The position numbers and the translations under genes were made by a program. Positions 22,756 to 33,800 of a DNA stretch of 64,000 nt are shown in pieces. The stretch comes from Owenia fusiformis (lineage: Eukaryota > Annelida > Polychaeta > Sabellida > Oweniidae). The notes under the pieces were generated by a model that ran no database searches, was not told the DNA's origin, and worked only from the letters and a program-made list of their open reading frames with translations. The stretch covers positions 32,466,556 to 32,530,555 of the forward strand of contig CAIIXF020000001.1 of assembly GCA_903813345.2 (NCBI GenBank). The letters are read 5' to 3'. Within the stretch, counting starts at the first letter, position 1. Each line of letters starts with the position of its first letter.

Positions 22756-23884
22756 ATACCACGCTTGGTCATTTCACAGTTCAGAAAGTTCAACCAACCG
22801 TGGAAATATTTTAGAATATTCATGTCCAGTTTTGTTTTCTTGGCCATGGCCGAGTTTTCCTGTTCTTTCAGTTTTTTATTCATCCACATTTATTTTCTCG
22901 AATTTTTATCATTAACAGGATGCTCCTTCCCTTCCCATCGAACAGATCGCGATGTCTGCGTTTTTCTTCATTGTCGTTTACAGTTATCATACGAATATTA
23001 CAAAAAATGAACCAATATGCGAACGGCGATTATGATGTAGCGGGCAGATATACTATATCTGCCCGCTCGGAGCGGGACGTAAAGCTATATCTATATTTCA
23101 TTTTTGCAAAACACCTGTTTTTGCAGCATTCACTCATTTCACAACACTTTTTGTCTTCGGATTAAGCCCATTGTGCATACAGCATTGTGGCTAACTGCAT
23201 TCCCTCCACTCAGGACAATGACTATTTGAGATTAAACTTTGAAACTGACTCATCATTTCATGGTGTTTTTCATGATTCAATATTATAGCTCCCATTGTCT
23301 GAGGAACTCCATATAAGACGCGCATGATGATGATTCGCTCAATCACGCCATCACATTCTGGATGGTAAACGATCCATAAGTCTACATACACACCACGTTG
23401 ACTCATGTTTCACTATTGCGCTTACTATATAGCATGTGAGAAAAAGATATTTTCTCTGTTATTTATAAAAACATGACAATCATCGGAAATGTGGCGGAAA
23501 AGACAATGTCTAGCCAAAAATGACATCATACTTATTTTGGTTATCTCAAGAGGCTGCATTCTATTATCTGAGAAAGATTTTTTAATGTCTATTTTCAATG
23601 ATGGGTCGTTAATATAGTGGGATTTTGCTAAATGTACATTGGTTTGTTTGATGTGTTAGGACATATCAAACAAAAATAATATATATCTCTCTACTGGCCT
23701 GCAATATCCCTGCCTGTACCCACTCACTTATAGCATGTTTATTATTTAAGGAATAAATAATGATAGGCCATTCAACATGGTGAAACTAGTTGAACAGAAT
23801 GTCGTACAATGAACGAACCGAAGTGTATATTCTTACGTATAGACGGTGATTTATAAGAATGTCACACTTATGGACGTATAAAGC
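22756..23884. other. Unassigned DNA with one perfect hairpin
   Basis: GCGGGCAGATATA-C-TATATCTGCCCGC at 23040-23066 is a perfect 13-bp stem with a single-base loop, followed by CTCGGAGCGGG. No other structure or gene seen. Confidence 0.5.
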
Positions 23885-24296
23885 TTTATCCCATAGTTAG
23901 CATGATATTCAAAGGATAACATGTGAAAATAAAAACGGTATTTTTGTAATCAGTGGTTGACAAATTTTCACTTAACCATGGCAGATACGTTTTTTAGCCA
24001 TGACATACGGCACCGTATGCGATGGTTTATGGATTTTTGCTACTTCAGACTCAAAACGAGGCTACTAGTGTCAACATCGCCGGATCGTTTGGAAAATTCG
24101 AACTAAATAACATTACTTAATTTCCGACGATTCTGATGATGACTTTAACTATGGAATAAAAAGATCATCCTATGATTTACTCGTGATATGATTTTAATCC
24201 ACTCATGGAGTGGAGCTACGCTCGCTCGTGCAGATATCATATCCATTCGTGGATAAAAATCATATCACTCATAAATCATAGGATATCCTCTATATA
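23885..24296. repeat. Dispersed repeat, copy A of the 37.6-38.8 kb foldback family
   Basis: From CCATAGTTAGCATGATATTC to CATAGGATATCCTCTATATA this closely follows 38340-38776, sharing long blocks such as GCGATGGTTTATGGATTTTT. It lacks the left foldback arms present at 37640-38340. The frame open in copy B is shifted here by a small indel, so the shared block is not conserved as protein. Confidence 0.85.
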
Positions 24297-25784
24297 TGCG
24301 TTATACGGGAATAAGAAACATGCTATAAGAGAGTTGCGAAATCTCTCTATTATGTCTACAGTATACGTATCTTGAGAACTTCCTTCAACACCACCTTTCC
24401 AGACAATATGGCCATTTACATTAAGTTCCGCAGTCTTAACTTATCGGGGGGGGGGGGCTACTAGATATAGTATGGTTATTTCTGTGATTATAATGAGACT
24501 AGCAGGCTGGTAAATAAGGATTCAATTGTATAAGGTTGATGTAAGTAAGAATCAATCAGGATCTGAAAGTATCCAATCAAAGTGTCTAGTTCAAGTCTGG
24601 CATGAGAACTCAACAAGTTAGTACAGAGCATACATACTAGTACTTGCAATGTTGAAGAATCGATTGAAAATCTATGTTTTCATTTTAAACTAAACTTAGG
24701 ATAAATAGCTATGCACTCCTCAATTACTTGTTTGCTCTTACGTGAGTGAAATACAGTTTTGGTAATTGAAATATCATGTTTCTAAGGTTTGTTTGCGATA
24801 TTAGAATTTAAATCTGGTTTTCTTTTCACAGTTGCATGATTGATTTTATACAAGAGGGCAGATAAAATAACTGACCGATTGGCCATATGGCTTATTGCGC
24901 GTTCTTGGGATCAAGAACATTGAAATGTATTGCATCAAAGCTTACTTTAGCACGTGGAATGATGTAACTCTCCGTGATCCTTTCTATGCTTACGGGCTTC
25001 AATTCTTCTACACTCGTATGGGTTACAGAATCATGCATAATGACTTACATCTTGACATGAGGCAATATGAAAACATAGCAAATGGCATTTTCTACGACAG
25101 ATTACGTTCGTTGACGAGATATTGCAGAATGTTTGGTTTATGTAAAATAAGTAAAATAACCTCCCCATTTTCTTCAACTTTTGGGTGGTCCTTTTCCTCT
25201 TTTGGCCATATACCAAACAAATACAATTTAATATGTTAATTATATAATTCATCCCAGAACTATGTTAATTGTATAATTCATCCCAGAACTTGTCTGTTGA
25301 GTGAGTAATCACAAATATGCTATCTTCATGAGAAATGCAGTCTTCTAACAAAATAATTAATTTGTTCAAAATTTGCTATTTGAAAAAGTTTTATATTCGA
25401 TAATAGTACATCCTATAAGGGTATATGTGAATAACAACAATGGTAGCACCTTCTTTTATGTTAAAATCTAACTTCTTTTCATTTAAAAGTCTCAACACTG
25501 AATCTATCCGGGAACGTACATAATGAGCGATTGAATATCACAATTCTTATATGTAGAGCTAAATCAATATAAATGTAGGCCTATATTCCGGGGTCTATAT
25601 GTCTTGTAGAATATGTTGATGAATTTGTTTGATTTTTTTTTGGGGGGGGGGTTGCTCGGGGGAGCCCCCAGATATCTCCTTGAAATTGTGGACCTATCTT
25701 TTTGCTCGCTTGGAAGATTTTCTTTTATTTTGAGGTAGAAGGTAATATTTGGTGACATATGTACAATGTATTTTAATGTGATAG
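24297..25784. other. Unassigned DNA with a 29-bp tandem duplication and G-runs
   Basis: TATGTTAATT(A/G)TATAATTCA... is present twice in tandem at about 25232-25289. G-homopolymers occur at 24446-24455 and 25640-25650, the latter in GGGGTTGCTCGGGGGAGCCC, resembling the inner end of the CCCGTAGC elements. The 114-codon frame at 24895-25239 does not start with ATG and matches nothing I know. Confidence 0.45.
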
Positions 25785-27071
25785 CATGCCCGTAGCAAGC
25801 TTTTTGTGAGGGGGGGGGGGGCTCGAAACTCCCCCCGCAACCCCCCCCCCAAAAAAAAAATTCCCCATGCTAAACCAAGCCCCTTTGTATTGTAAAGGAC
25901 AGTGGAGGATCCGCAAGCTGAGAAGGGGGCACCCACGCGCTTGCGCGGACAAACTTTTTAGGGCCCTAAAACCAAAATTTGGACCAACAATTAGAAAATC
26001 TATGGCACGTTTTTTGAAAATTTGGCCTAGCATTGAAAAAATAAGGCCCAAAAGGTCAAGTAATGCCCAAAAAGGACCAGTCAAGAAAAAAAATTTTAGG
26101 GCCCTAAAACCAAAATTTTGGCCAAAATTCTGAAAAAATAAGGCCCAAAAAGGTCAAGTTATGCCAAAAAAGGCCCACTTAAGAGGCCCTACAATATTTT
26201 TGGGCCAACATTTTTTTCTGGGCCCATCCTTTGGCCGCGCAGAAAACCTTTTAGGCCCCTAGAACCAAAATTTAGGAAATTTATGGCACGTTTTTTGAAA
26301 ATTTGGCCTAAACTTGAAGGCCCAAAAAGGTCAAGTAAAGGCCAACTAAAGAGGCCCTACAATATTTTTGGCCCAAAATTATTTTCTAGGCCCATCCTAG
26401 GGCCGCGCGTAAAATTTTAAGGGCCCTAAAACCAAAATTCTGGCGAAAATTCTGAAAATTTATGGCCCGTTTTTTGAAAATTTGGCCTTAAATCGAAAAA
26501 AAATAAAGCCCCAAAAGGTCAATTAATGCCCAAAGAGGCCCACTAAAAAGGCCCTACAACATTTTTGGTCCAACTTTTTTTTTCTGGGCCCATCCTAGGG
26601 CCACGCATAAAAATTTTTAGGGCCCTAAAACCAAAATTGGGGCCAAAATTTTGAAAATTAATAGCCCGTTTTTAAAAATGTGGCCTGAAATTGAAAAAAT
26701 AAGGCCCAAAAGGTCAAGTCATGCCCATAAAGGCCCACTAAAGAGGCCCTACAATATGTTTGGGCCAACATTTCTTTCTGGGCCCATCCTAGGGCTATGT
26801 TTAACAAAACACAAAGGACAATCATAAAAAAGAGGGAAAGGGGCACAAATATGTCCATGAAAAAAATTGGGCCAACTTTTGAAAAATAATGCCCAAATTC
26901 GAAAAACAATGCACAGTAATGCCAGTTTTAAAATCTTAATTGCCCAGTGAATGTGGGGAAGAGCAAGTTTTTCTTCAAGAAAGCAAAAAGGTGGGTCCAC
27001 ATTTTTTTTCAGGAGATATCAGGGGGGGGGGCTCGTCCGAGCCCCCAGAGCCCCCCCTGGCTACGGGCCTG
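25785..27071. mobile_element. CA...TG element with CCCGTAGC termini carrying a GGCCC-rich tandem array, duplication GATAG
   Basis: Left end CATGCCCGTAGC (25785-25796), right end GCTACGGGCCTG (27060-27071), both flanked by GATAG (25780-25784, 27072-27076). Long G or C runs lie just inside the ends. Inside, a unit led by GGGCCCTAAAACCAAAATT begins at about 25961, 26099, 26253, 26421 and 26620, so spacing grows from 138 to 199 bp. A block CACGCGCTTGCGCGGA is shared with the MITE at 45459. CAGTGGAGGATCCGC at 25901 resembles the end of that second family, hinting at nesting. Non-coding. Confidence 0.8.
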
Positions 27072-27324
27072 GATAGTGCCAATTTCTTTTCATAAACATT
27101 CCAAATTGACTAGACTAAGCTATTAAACAGGCAACTAAATGATTCGTTTGTTGTATTAAAATTGAGAGCTCGTTGTGTGTGTTATTGTCTCACTGGCGCA
27201 CATGAAAGGGCTAAGACAGCCCTCCCCCACCCTAAGTCGGGGCCCGAAAAATGTGGGCCCACAGAAATAGGTCAAACTACAAAATGGGCGTAGCTACATA
27301 TGCTGAATACGCGAACTTGGTTAT

Positions 27325-27468
27325 GCCTTGGTCATATTTGCTCCGATTTTCACTACGGCGCCCGGCCGATTGAGTATTTTGTTCAAAATCGAATACTAGT
27401 ACACTATTGAACAAAACACTCGATCGGCCGGGCGCCGGCCGATGGATCGGAGCAAATGTGACCCAGGC
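27325..27468. mobile_element. GC-rich foldback MITE, copy 2
   Basis: GCCTTGGTCATATTTGCTCC ... GGAGCAAATGTGACCCAGGC with the internal GCGCCCGGCCGATTGAGT stem. It is the same family as 16652-16789. It sits inside a fragment that begins TGGGCGTAGCTA at 27286 and ends GCTACGGGCATG at 27515, so it appears to have inserted into a CA...TG element. Confidence 0.85.
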
Positions 27469-28047
27469 ATTAAGCGTGATAAAAAAATGTGTTGGGGGCT
27501 CGGGCTACGGGCATGGATAGTACTTATTTGACTGTTTCGGATCGCCGATTGTACAAAGTGACTAGCTAAAAATATTGGAATAAAAACATGCTTGCTTTTC
27601 AGTTTATAATGATGAAGAACCGTTTTACTAAAATTGAGCTAATTCTTATAATTTTGGTTTCATATGCCTTATCGAATTTGGTGTTCACTTTGCGTGCGCG
27701 TTCGGGATTGTACCTGTCATTTACCCCATCAACCTAAATAACAACTTATCAGCTAGCAAGTGTACATTGATTTGTGTCCACCTTGGTGTCAAAATGTAAT
27801 AAAATGAACACGCTCGGGAGTTATCATAAATAGTAGTGTCATGTAGCGGATAGATAGCACCATTCCCAAAGTGAACCTCCCTGAATAAACAACTTTATGG
27901 AAGTGCCACTTTTTGTTCCATGGACGTGATAATTATAACTCTTGCTTTAATCATTTGCATATTTCGGGGATATGTATGTTTGGAATATATTTACTAGCTG
28001 TTAATGCAAAAAACGATGAGACACGGTTGTTTTTATTAAAAGTTAAA
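27469..28047. other. Right end of a CCCGTAGC-type element, then unassigned DNA
   Basis: GCTACGGGCATG at 27504-27515 is the exact reverse complement of the left end at 25785 and is also followed by GATAG (27516-27520). From there to 28047 I see no gene or repeat boundary. Confidence 0.5.
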
Positions 28048-28262
28048 ATGGTGATACAATTTTTATTTATTCGATTGTTTTCGGTTGTGGCTTGTGTCTC
28101 TAGGAAAGGACAAAGTACATTTTGGATTTGAATCCAATTTGTTTATTTATTTACTAAAATCTCATATGATGATTCAATTTTTATTCATCCGATTGTTTTC
28201 GGTTGTGGCTTGTGTCTTTAGGAAGTGACAAAGTACAGTTTGGATTTGAATGCAATTTGTGT
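28048..28262. repeat. Tandem duplication of ~118 bp
   Basis: GATTGTTTTCGGTTGTGGCT and surrounding sequence occur twice, about 118 bp apart, with a handful of differences between the units. No coding frame is kept through both. Confidence 0.8.
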
Positions 28263-28679
28263 ATCGTAGGATGACAAAATAATTGTAAATGTACGTACGG
28301 CCTTAACTCGGCAGCTGGTCAATTTGGTCAGTAAAATACACACGAGAGTTCCTAAAACCATACTTGAAATTTGATCTATCTATAATTGAAAACAGAAGTA
28401 CCAATTTCAGTCACAGTTAGTCATCATTAAATCTTGGAACCGTCTTCACTTTCTTTTACTTTCTTTATCTTTGATAAAAATGTTTGTAACTCGAGACGCT
28501 ATCAAATTTCAAAATTCATGAAAATTATTTAAGCGTTAAATGAAAATGAAACGTTATCCTTATCATAATAGACCAACTGTCCATTCGTTACTCTGTATGC
28601 TTAAAATAGATTTTCCGTGCAAACCTTATATGTGCCTTGCATTTGTAGAATTTTTGTACAGGGAGCTGGTGACGTGTTT

Positions 28680-28832
28680 AAAGATTTGAGTCAGTGTAAT
28701 GTGGACCAAATCATTCCTCAAAAAGGTGTTATTTCAACCTTTGCACGTGATCATGCGCAGCATCGAGTGTGAAATTTAGGAAATAACGCCTGAGTGGAAT
28801 GAATCAGTCACTATGTATCAAGTCTCGGGCTC
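28680..28832. repeat. Fragment related to the TTAA element at 30582
   Basis: The stretch containing GATTTGAGTCAGTG, GCGCAGCATCGAGTGTGAA and GAGTGGAATGAATCAG matches, in reverse, the right part of the element at 30582-30869. No complete ends are visible here. Confidence 0.7.
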
Positions 28833-30577
28833 GGTGAATTGTTGGTTATGTAATAAGAAATACTGTTTTCGGATTGGCTGGAATCGGACACACCTTGCCC
28901 GGCTATGTGTATCTATATTTTCTCTAGCTCGTGATCGGTTATGCTAAGTCGATTTCAGAGACAATGACTTCATTTTTATTCATTTTGACGAATAGGTTAT
29001 TATGAGAAGGCTTGACAGATACAGTCCCTTTATATCTAGTAGAGGCGTTACCAAATTAAATGGAGCCCATTGCTGCTCAGAGAATGAGGTACCTACGGAG
29101 CAAGATTGTTGGATGAGATATTGGGAAAGTTCGTGATTTTTATTCAATCGTGTCTGTGACACGAGGTCTCCTTATTTAACAGTGCACGTCTTTCACTATC
29201 TTTCACATCGATACTCACGTTTTCATACAATGACATTGCCTCAATCATGGAATCTCACTCAAAACACTACCTCTAATTACATATGATATGCATTATACCA
29301 TACCACACACAGATCCGAGATTGCCGGATAAAACCTGTTAAAAATGACTTATCCAAAGTTATCGCAACTTTGATTTACTTCCCATAAAAGTACAGAACTT
29401 TCCCAGCCATGCGACAAATCAGATATGACACATTGCGATAGTTTGAAGCATTACAACCGGAAAGTCGTTCTCCAAGTCAACTTAATTTCAACTATTCTTA
29501 ATGTATACTAATCACTTCATAATAGAACTAGTATTTTGTGTTTATATTTCTATTAAGTAAAGCATGGTATTATCCACATAAGATTATTAAAATGAAATTA
29601 GATTTTGACAAGGGATAACTATAAGTATGGTGACACGTATCAATGTTATACACTCACATGTCGGGAAAATGATGGGGTTGAAATAAACAGTTTATGGTTA
29701 TATTCGAAATTATAGATTCTCATTTCCAATATAGTAGTGGTAAAGTGTTAGGGTCAGCCTGTTCCCAAAAACATCTTTTTAAGGAAGATAAAGTTAAATT
29801 ACTATTTAGTCAAAGCTTGACCGAATGATAACAGTATAAATTCGCCAACTTTGGAGATATCTTTACATACGAGGCGTGATCCAAGGCATGAATTAAATTG
29901 AAAACTATAATGCATATCCATTTAAGAAGTTTATATTCACTTGTTAATGTTTTACATTTGGTAAAATTGAATTAAATGTATTATAATCTGTAGAATAAAA
30001 TACTTAGAATTATGGTAAATGGGGTAATCCGACAGCAATTGTTATATCAGTGATTTCGATAAAAGCTGACTTTTCGAGTGGGTTTAATAAATGATTTATG
30101 TAAGTTTTCATAGTTTTATACTTTTCCCTGTCATAAGATATTGGATATAATTTGTCGCTAATACTAGTAATCTCAATAAGAATCAAAATCCAGAGAAAAA
30201 ACTGTTTAATCTTCATTTGTTTTTATAATAAAATCCTGCATTTATTTACGACTTGGTTTTGCGATTTGTTCAGAATCGTTTTCAGAAGAATGTGAATGGG
30301 GTTTCTTTACGTTCATATTTCTCTTTCAACTCTGCCATCACAATATGGATGGTAGAACGATTCTCTAGTAAAGGAACACATACATCAATATTTTGTTCAC
30401 TTGATGATAAATATATTATTCACATATACATTTATAAGCATTTGATATAACATGTATTTGTCATTCGTACCATGTCTTCAATTTTAGACTTACTTGCAAC
30501 AGCCTCAATCAACCTCGACATTATGTATTTATACATACTTTCACCTTTTATGTATAGGAGATACATATTTACACTGC
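28833..30577. other. No recognisable feature
   Basis: AT-rich DNA; short open frames on both strands without recognisable content or splice context. Confidence 0.45.
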
Positions 30578-30581
30578 TTAA

Positions 30582-30869
30582 GGATTTAAGCCCTGGGCTC
30601 AGTGCGATGTGGAAGTGGAATGACCATTCCTTGAAGGAGTTGCTTTCCAAAATGTAATGTTAATGTTAGGAAACAACGCCTGAAAGGGATGGTCATTCCA
30701 CAATGCATTTTCAGAGAATATATTTTGCAATTGTGAAAGGAATTTAACCCCAAGACTTGATGCGTTGTGGCTGATTCATTCCACTCAGACCTTATTTCCT
30801 GAACTTCACACTCGATGCTGCGCATCTCGTGCAAAGGTCCATATTGCACTGAGTCAAGGGCTTAAATCC
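30582..30869. mobile_element. TTAA-flanked non-autonomous element with GGATTTAAGCCC termini
   Basis: GGATTTAAGCCCT at the left and GGGCTTAAATCC at the right form the inverted ends. TTAA lies on both sides (30578-30581, 30870-30873). Inner subterminal blocks around GACCATTCC are also inverted. TTAA duplications are typical of piggyBac and Kolobok superfamilies; which one applies is unknown. 288 bp, non-coding. Confidence 0.75.
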
Positions 30870-30873
30870 TTAA

Positions 30874-33800
30874 ACTTCATAACATATAATAAAGCCTACA
30901 GTTGGTACGAAATGTTGCTACTGTCTTCTATCTTCATCGGATGGTCTTAATTTCCTTCTTGTTTTTGCTAAACCATAGAATACATGTATATCTATTGAAA
31001 CACGTGTTAGATGCGCACTCTGATTCTACTTCCCGTATCCTGTATATACATATTACTTGTCAAAAATTCAAGAGCGATTGATCTAAAATTAAGACGGTCC
31101 TGACCCAAATCCCTTGTTTACTTCACAATCTTCTCTCAAAATTCTGCCATTCTGATGTTATTGCAGTGTATTCCAGCACTACCTTGTCGGACCAAAGGTC
31201 CATATTTGCTGTTGAAAACATATTTCATTGCAATTCTGGTTGAATAAAAACATACAAGGGGATTGATTTCTGGCGAGAGCCATTTATATTATGAAATACT
31301 GTATTTGATATTAAGATTGGTTCATTGGTTCAAGTGTTCTATTGTCTGTGGTAAATTTGGCCCGAAGGAAATTGCAATTCCATGAGACATTCGAGCCACC
31401 TAACGTAGCAGTGCGGAAGATTTGGAAGCTCTTGGTCAGCAATTTACCCATACACCGTTAATTTTATGGCCCAATGATAGAAGGTATTATACAGACCAAG
31501 TAGGTTTGAAAAATGACCGATGGGAGGGAGTGCCTGTGTATAGTTTTATTGCAAAGATGAATACCTCCACCATGGCTACCAGAGGGAGGTATTGACATTT
31601 CTGATCATATTGGTCGACTACTATGCAAAGTAAGTCGAGTATATATGCGATCTGACAAGTTGTCCACGCACTGTTGTAAACACGTCAAAGTGTTTGATAT
31701 ATAAAGAACTTCGTAGTTTAGATCATTTGTACTACATGTATGATGGTGGGCAGTTGCTCTAGGGTAAAAGACGGGGCAGATGTTTGGAAGCCCAAGTGGC
31801 TGGTCTGACTTTGGCCAGTAGCAAATGAAACTCTATACCCCTAATCACTGGAACATTTTACTACGATTAAAACATCCATATTCTAAAGCTAGTGAAACCT
31901 TATACTCCATTCCCGTGAGATATGGTTGCAAATCGATGAAACTTTATCCGGACCCCATACCAGCAGAGACATCCTATCGCCTTAAAGTGAGAGAAGATGA
32001 AAAAGGCCAATGGAAATCTGCATAAATAAAAGTCTTCGTCTCTATTTATTTTGGTAAACTCCCATGACGGTGATATGCCATCTTGTTTGAAAGTGGACAT
32101 TAAATGATACATTGTCAATATTATGCATGTTTTACGACTTTTAAAGTAGCCAGGCTCTTTTCTTCGTTGAACCTTCCTTGAATCTTTGATTTTACCATTA
32201 ACGACACCTTTTAGAGAAAACAGAGCTCGTTTTGATTATTAAAACTCCTACATTTCTAACAGTCTCAGGGAAGAAAGAGTTACACAGGATAATATAGAAA
32301 AAGAGGAAAAAACAAACAAAATTCCAATATCCGTATTAATATATTATTATGTACACCTTAAAGACGCCATCTATCAATTAATAAACTAAGGATAACCAAT
32401 AAAGAAATCTCCCACAAATGTTTTCAGTTCTAGTATTTTAGTTCTCGCGTTCAAGTAAACATTTTGTCAGCTTCTCCTTTCTAAGAATAATGAAATTCGC
32501 ACAAACTTGTTCCGGTTTCCGGCTGTTCGAAGTATTATTGTTTCCAGTCATTTAATTCAAAAGGAATAAAGGTCCTCAGTTGCATAACTCTACTCTATAG
32601 AGGTCTGCGTCCATTATTTGAATATTAGATTCTATTTGATTCAGAAAGTAAAAGGAAATTTCTAAAAGTTATCTGACCCTTTCAATATCTGTCGTTTCAT
32701 TGCATAAGGGAAAGGGTCTTTGTAAGAAATAACGATCATTGTACCGTTGGGTAGAACATTTATTGCTATTCATACATATTTATGTTTCTTTCAATTTTGA
32801 CGTGTATGCATTGAGCACTTTTAATTTTAGTTTCATTTCGGAAGCTTAACGCCATTCTTCCATTTTGGCTCGAGAAAAGTTAAAAGGTTGCCGCGGGCAA
32901 AATCACTTACGGCTGTACAGTATGATAAACCTCACTCGAAAGTTATGCTGTGGGAATGTATTCAAGAGAGATCCAGGAAATCCCTCAACAAATTGTCAAT
33001 AAAATACAATAACTAAACAAATCCTGGTGTATGATTGGACCTGCAGAAGCACGTGATGTTTTACTTGAACTATGTTTGAAACTGTCTGTTTGTTAGAGCT
33101 ATGGAAGCATGGAACCAATTTTAATGAATCATTTCTTTAAATTGGTCATGACATCCATGAAGGTATATCTCTCCTGTATTGATCAATTAGTGCCCCAAAA
33201 AGATGTTTAAGTAATGATCGCTAATTGTGGCCCGAGGGTGGAATTAGAGAAGAGCATTGGCCACTAGTGAATGCGGGAATGAATGCCCCGAGGTGTGCAA
33301 ATGAAAGGCCTGACCGATGGGCATCTGTCAGGTTTCAGCCCTGCAGGTCTCTGCACAGAACTACTCACGAGGAATCGTCTCCCTCATTTATCCTTGGGGT
33401 GGGCCTAGGATGAAGAAATGTTCTTCATCCTAGGGTGGGCTTATTAGTGATACAATCTTCGGACGTTTCTGCACATAATACAGTATATCAGTAAGTCAGT
33501 ATGTTTTAGGGTTCAAACAGATCATGAAAACTATTCGGTCTTATTTTAAATCTTTATCTTTGCAACTGTGGATGTCTTTTTTGTCACTACCCTAATGCAG
33601 AATCAAACTATAGAAAATTGGAGAATTTCACATCGGCACCCAAGCGCCGAGAATCCGAGAATTATATTCTTTAAAATTGTACATGCATGCATTATGAAAC
33701 ACATGCAAATGCGAAGGACGAGTATAAAGACTTAGATTCAAACTGAAATCTTAACAAAAAATATATAACGTTTTACCATAGACACCCATAATGGCATTCG

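Noticed and set aside
24895-25239. 114-codon plus-strand frame
   Set aside because: Starts with TTG, has no recognisable domain and no splice context.
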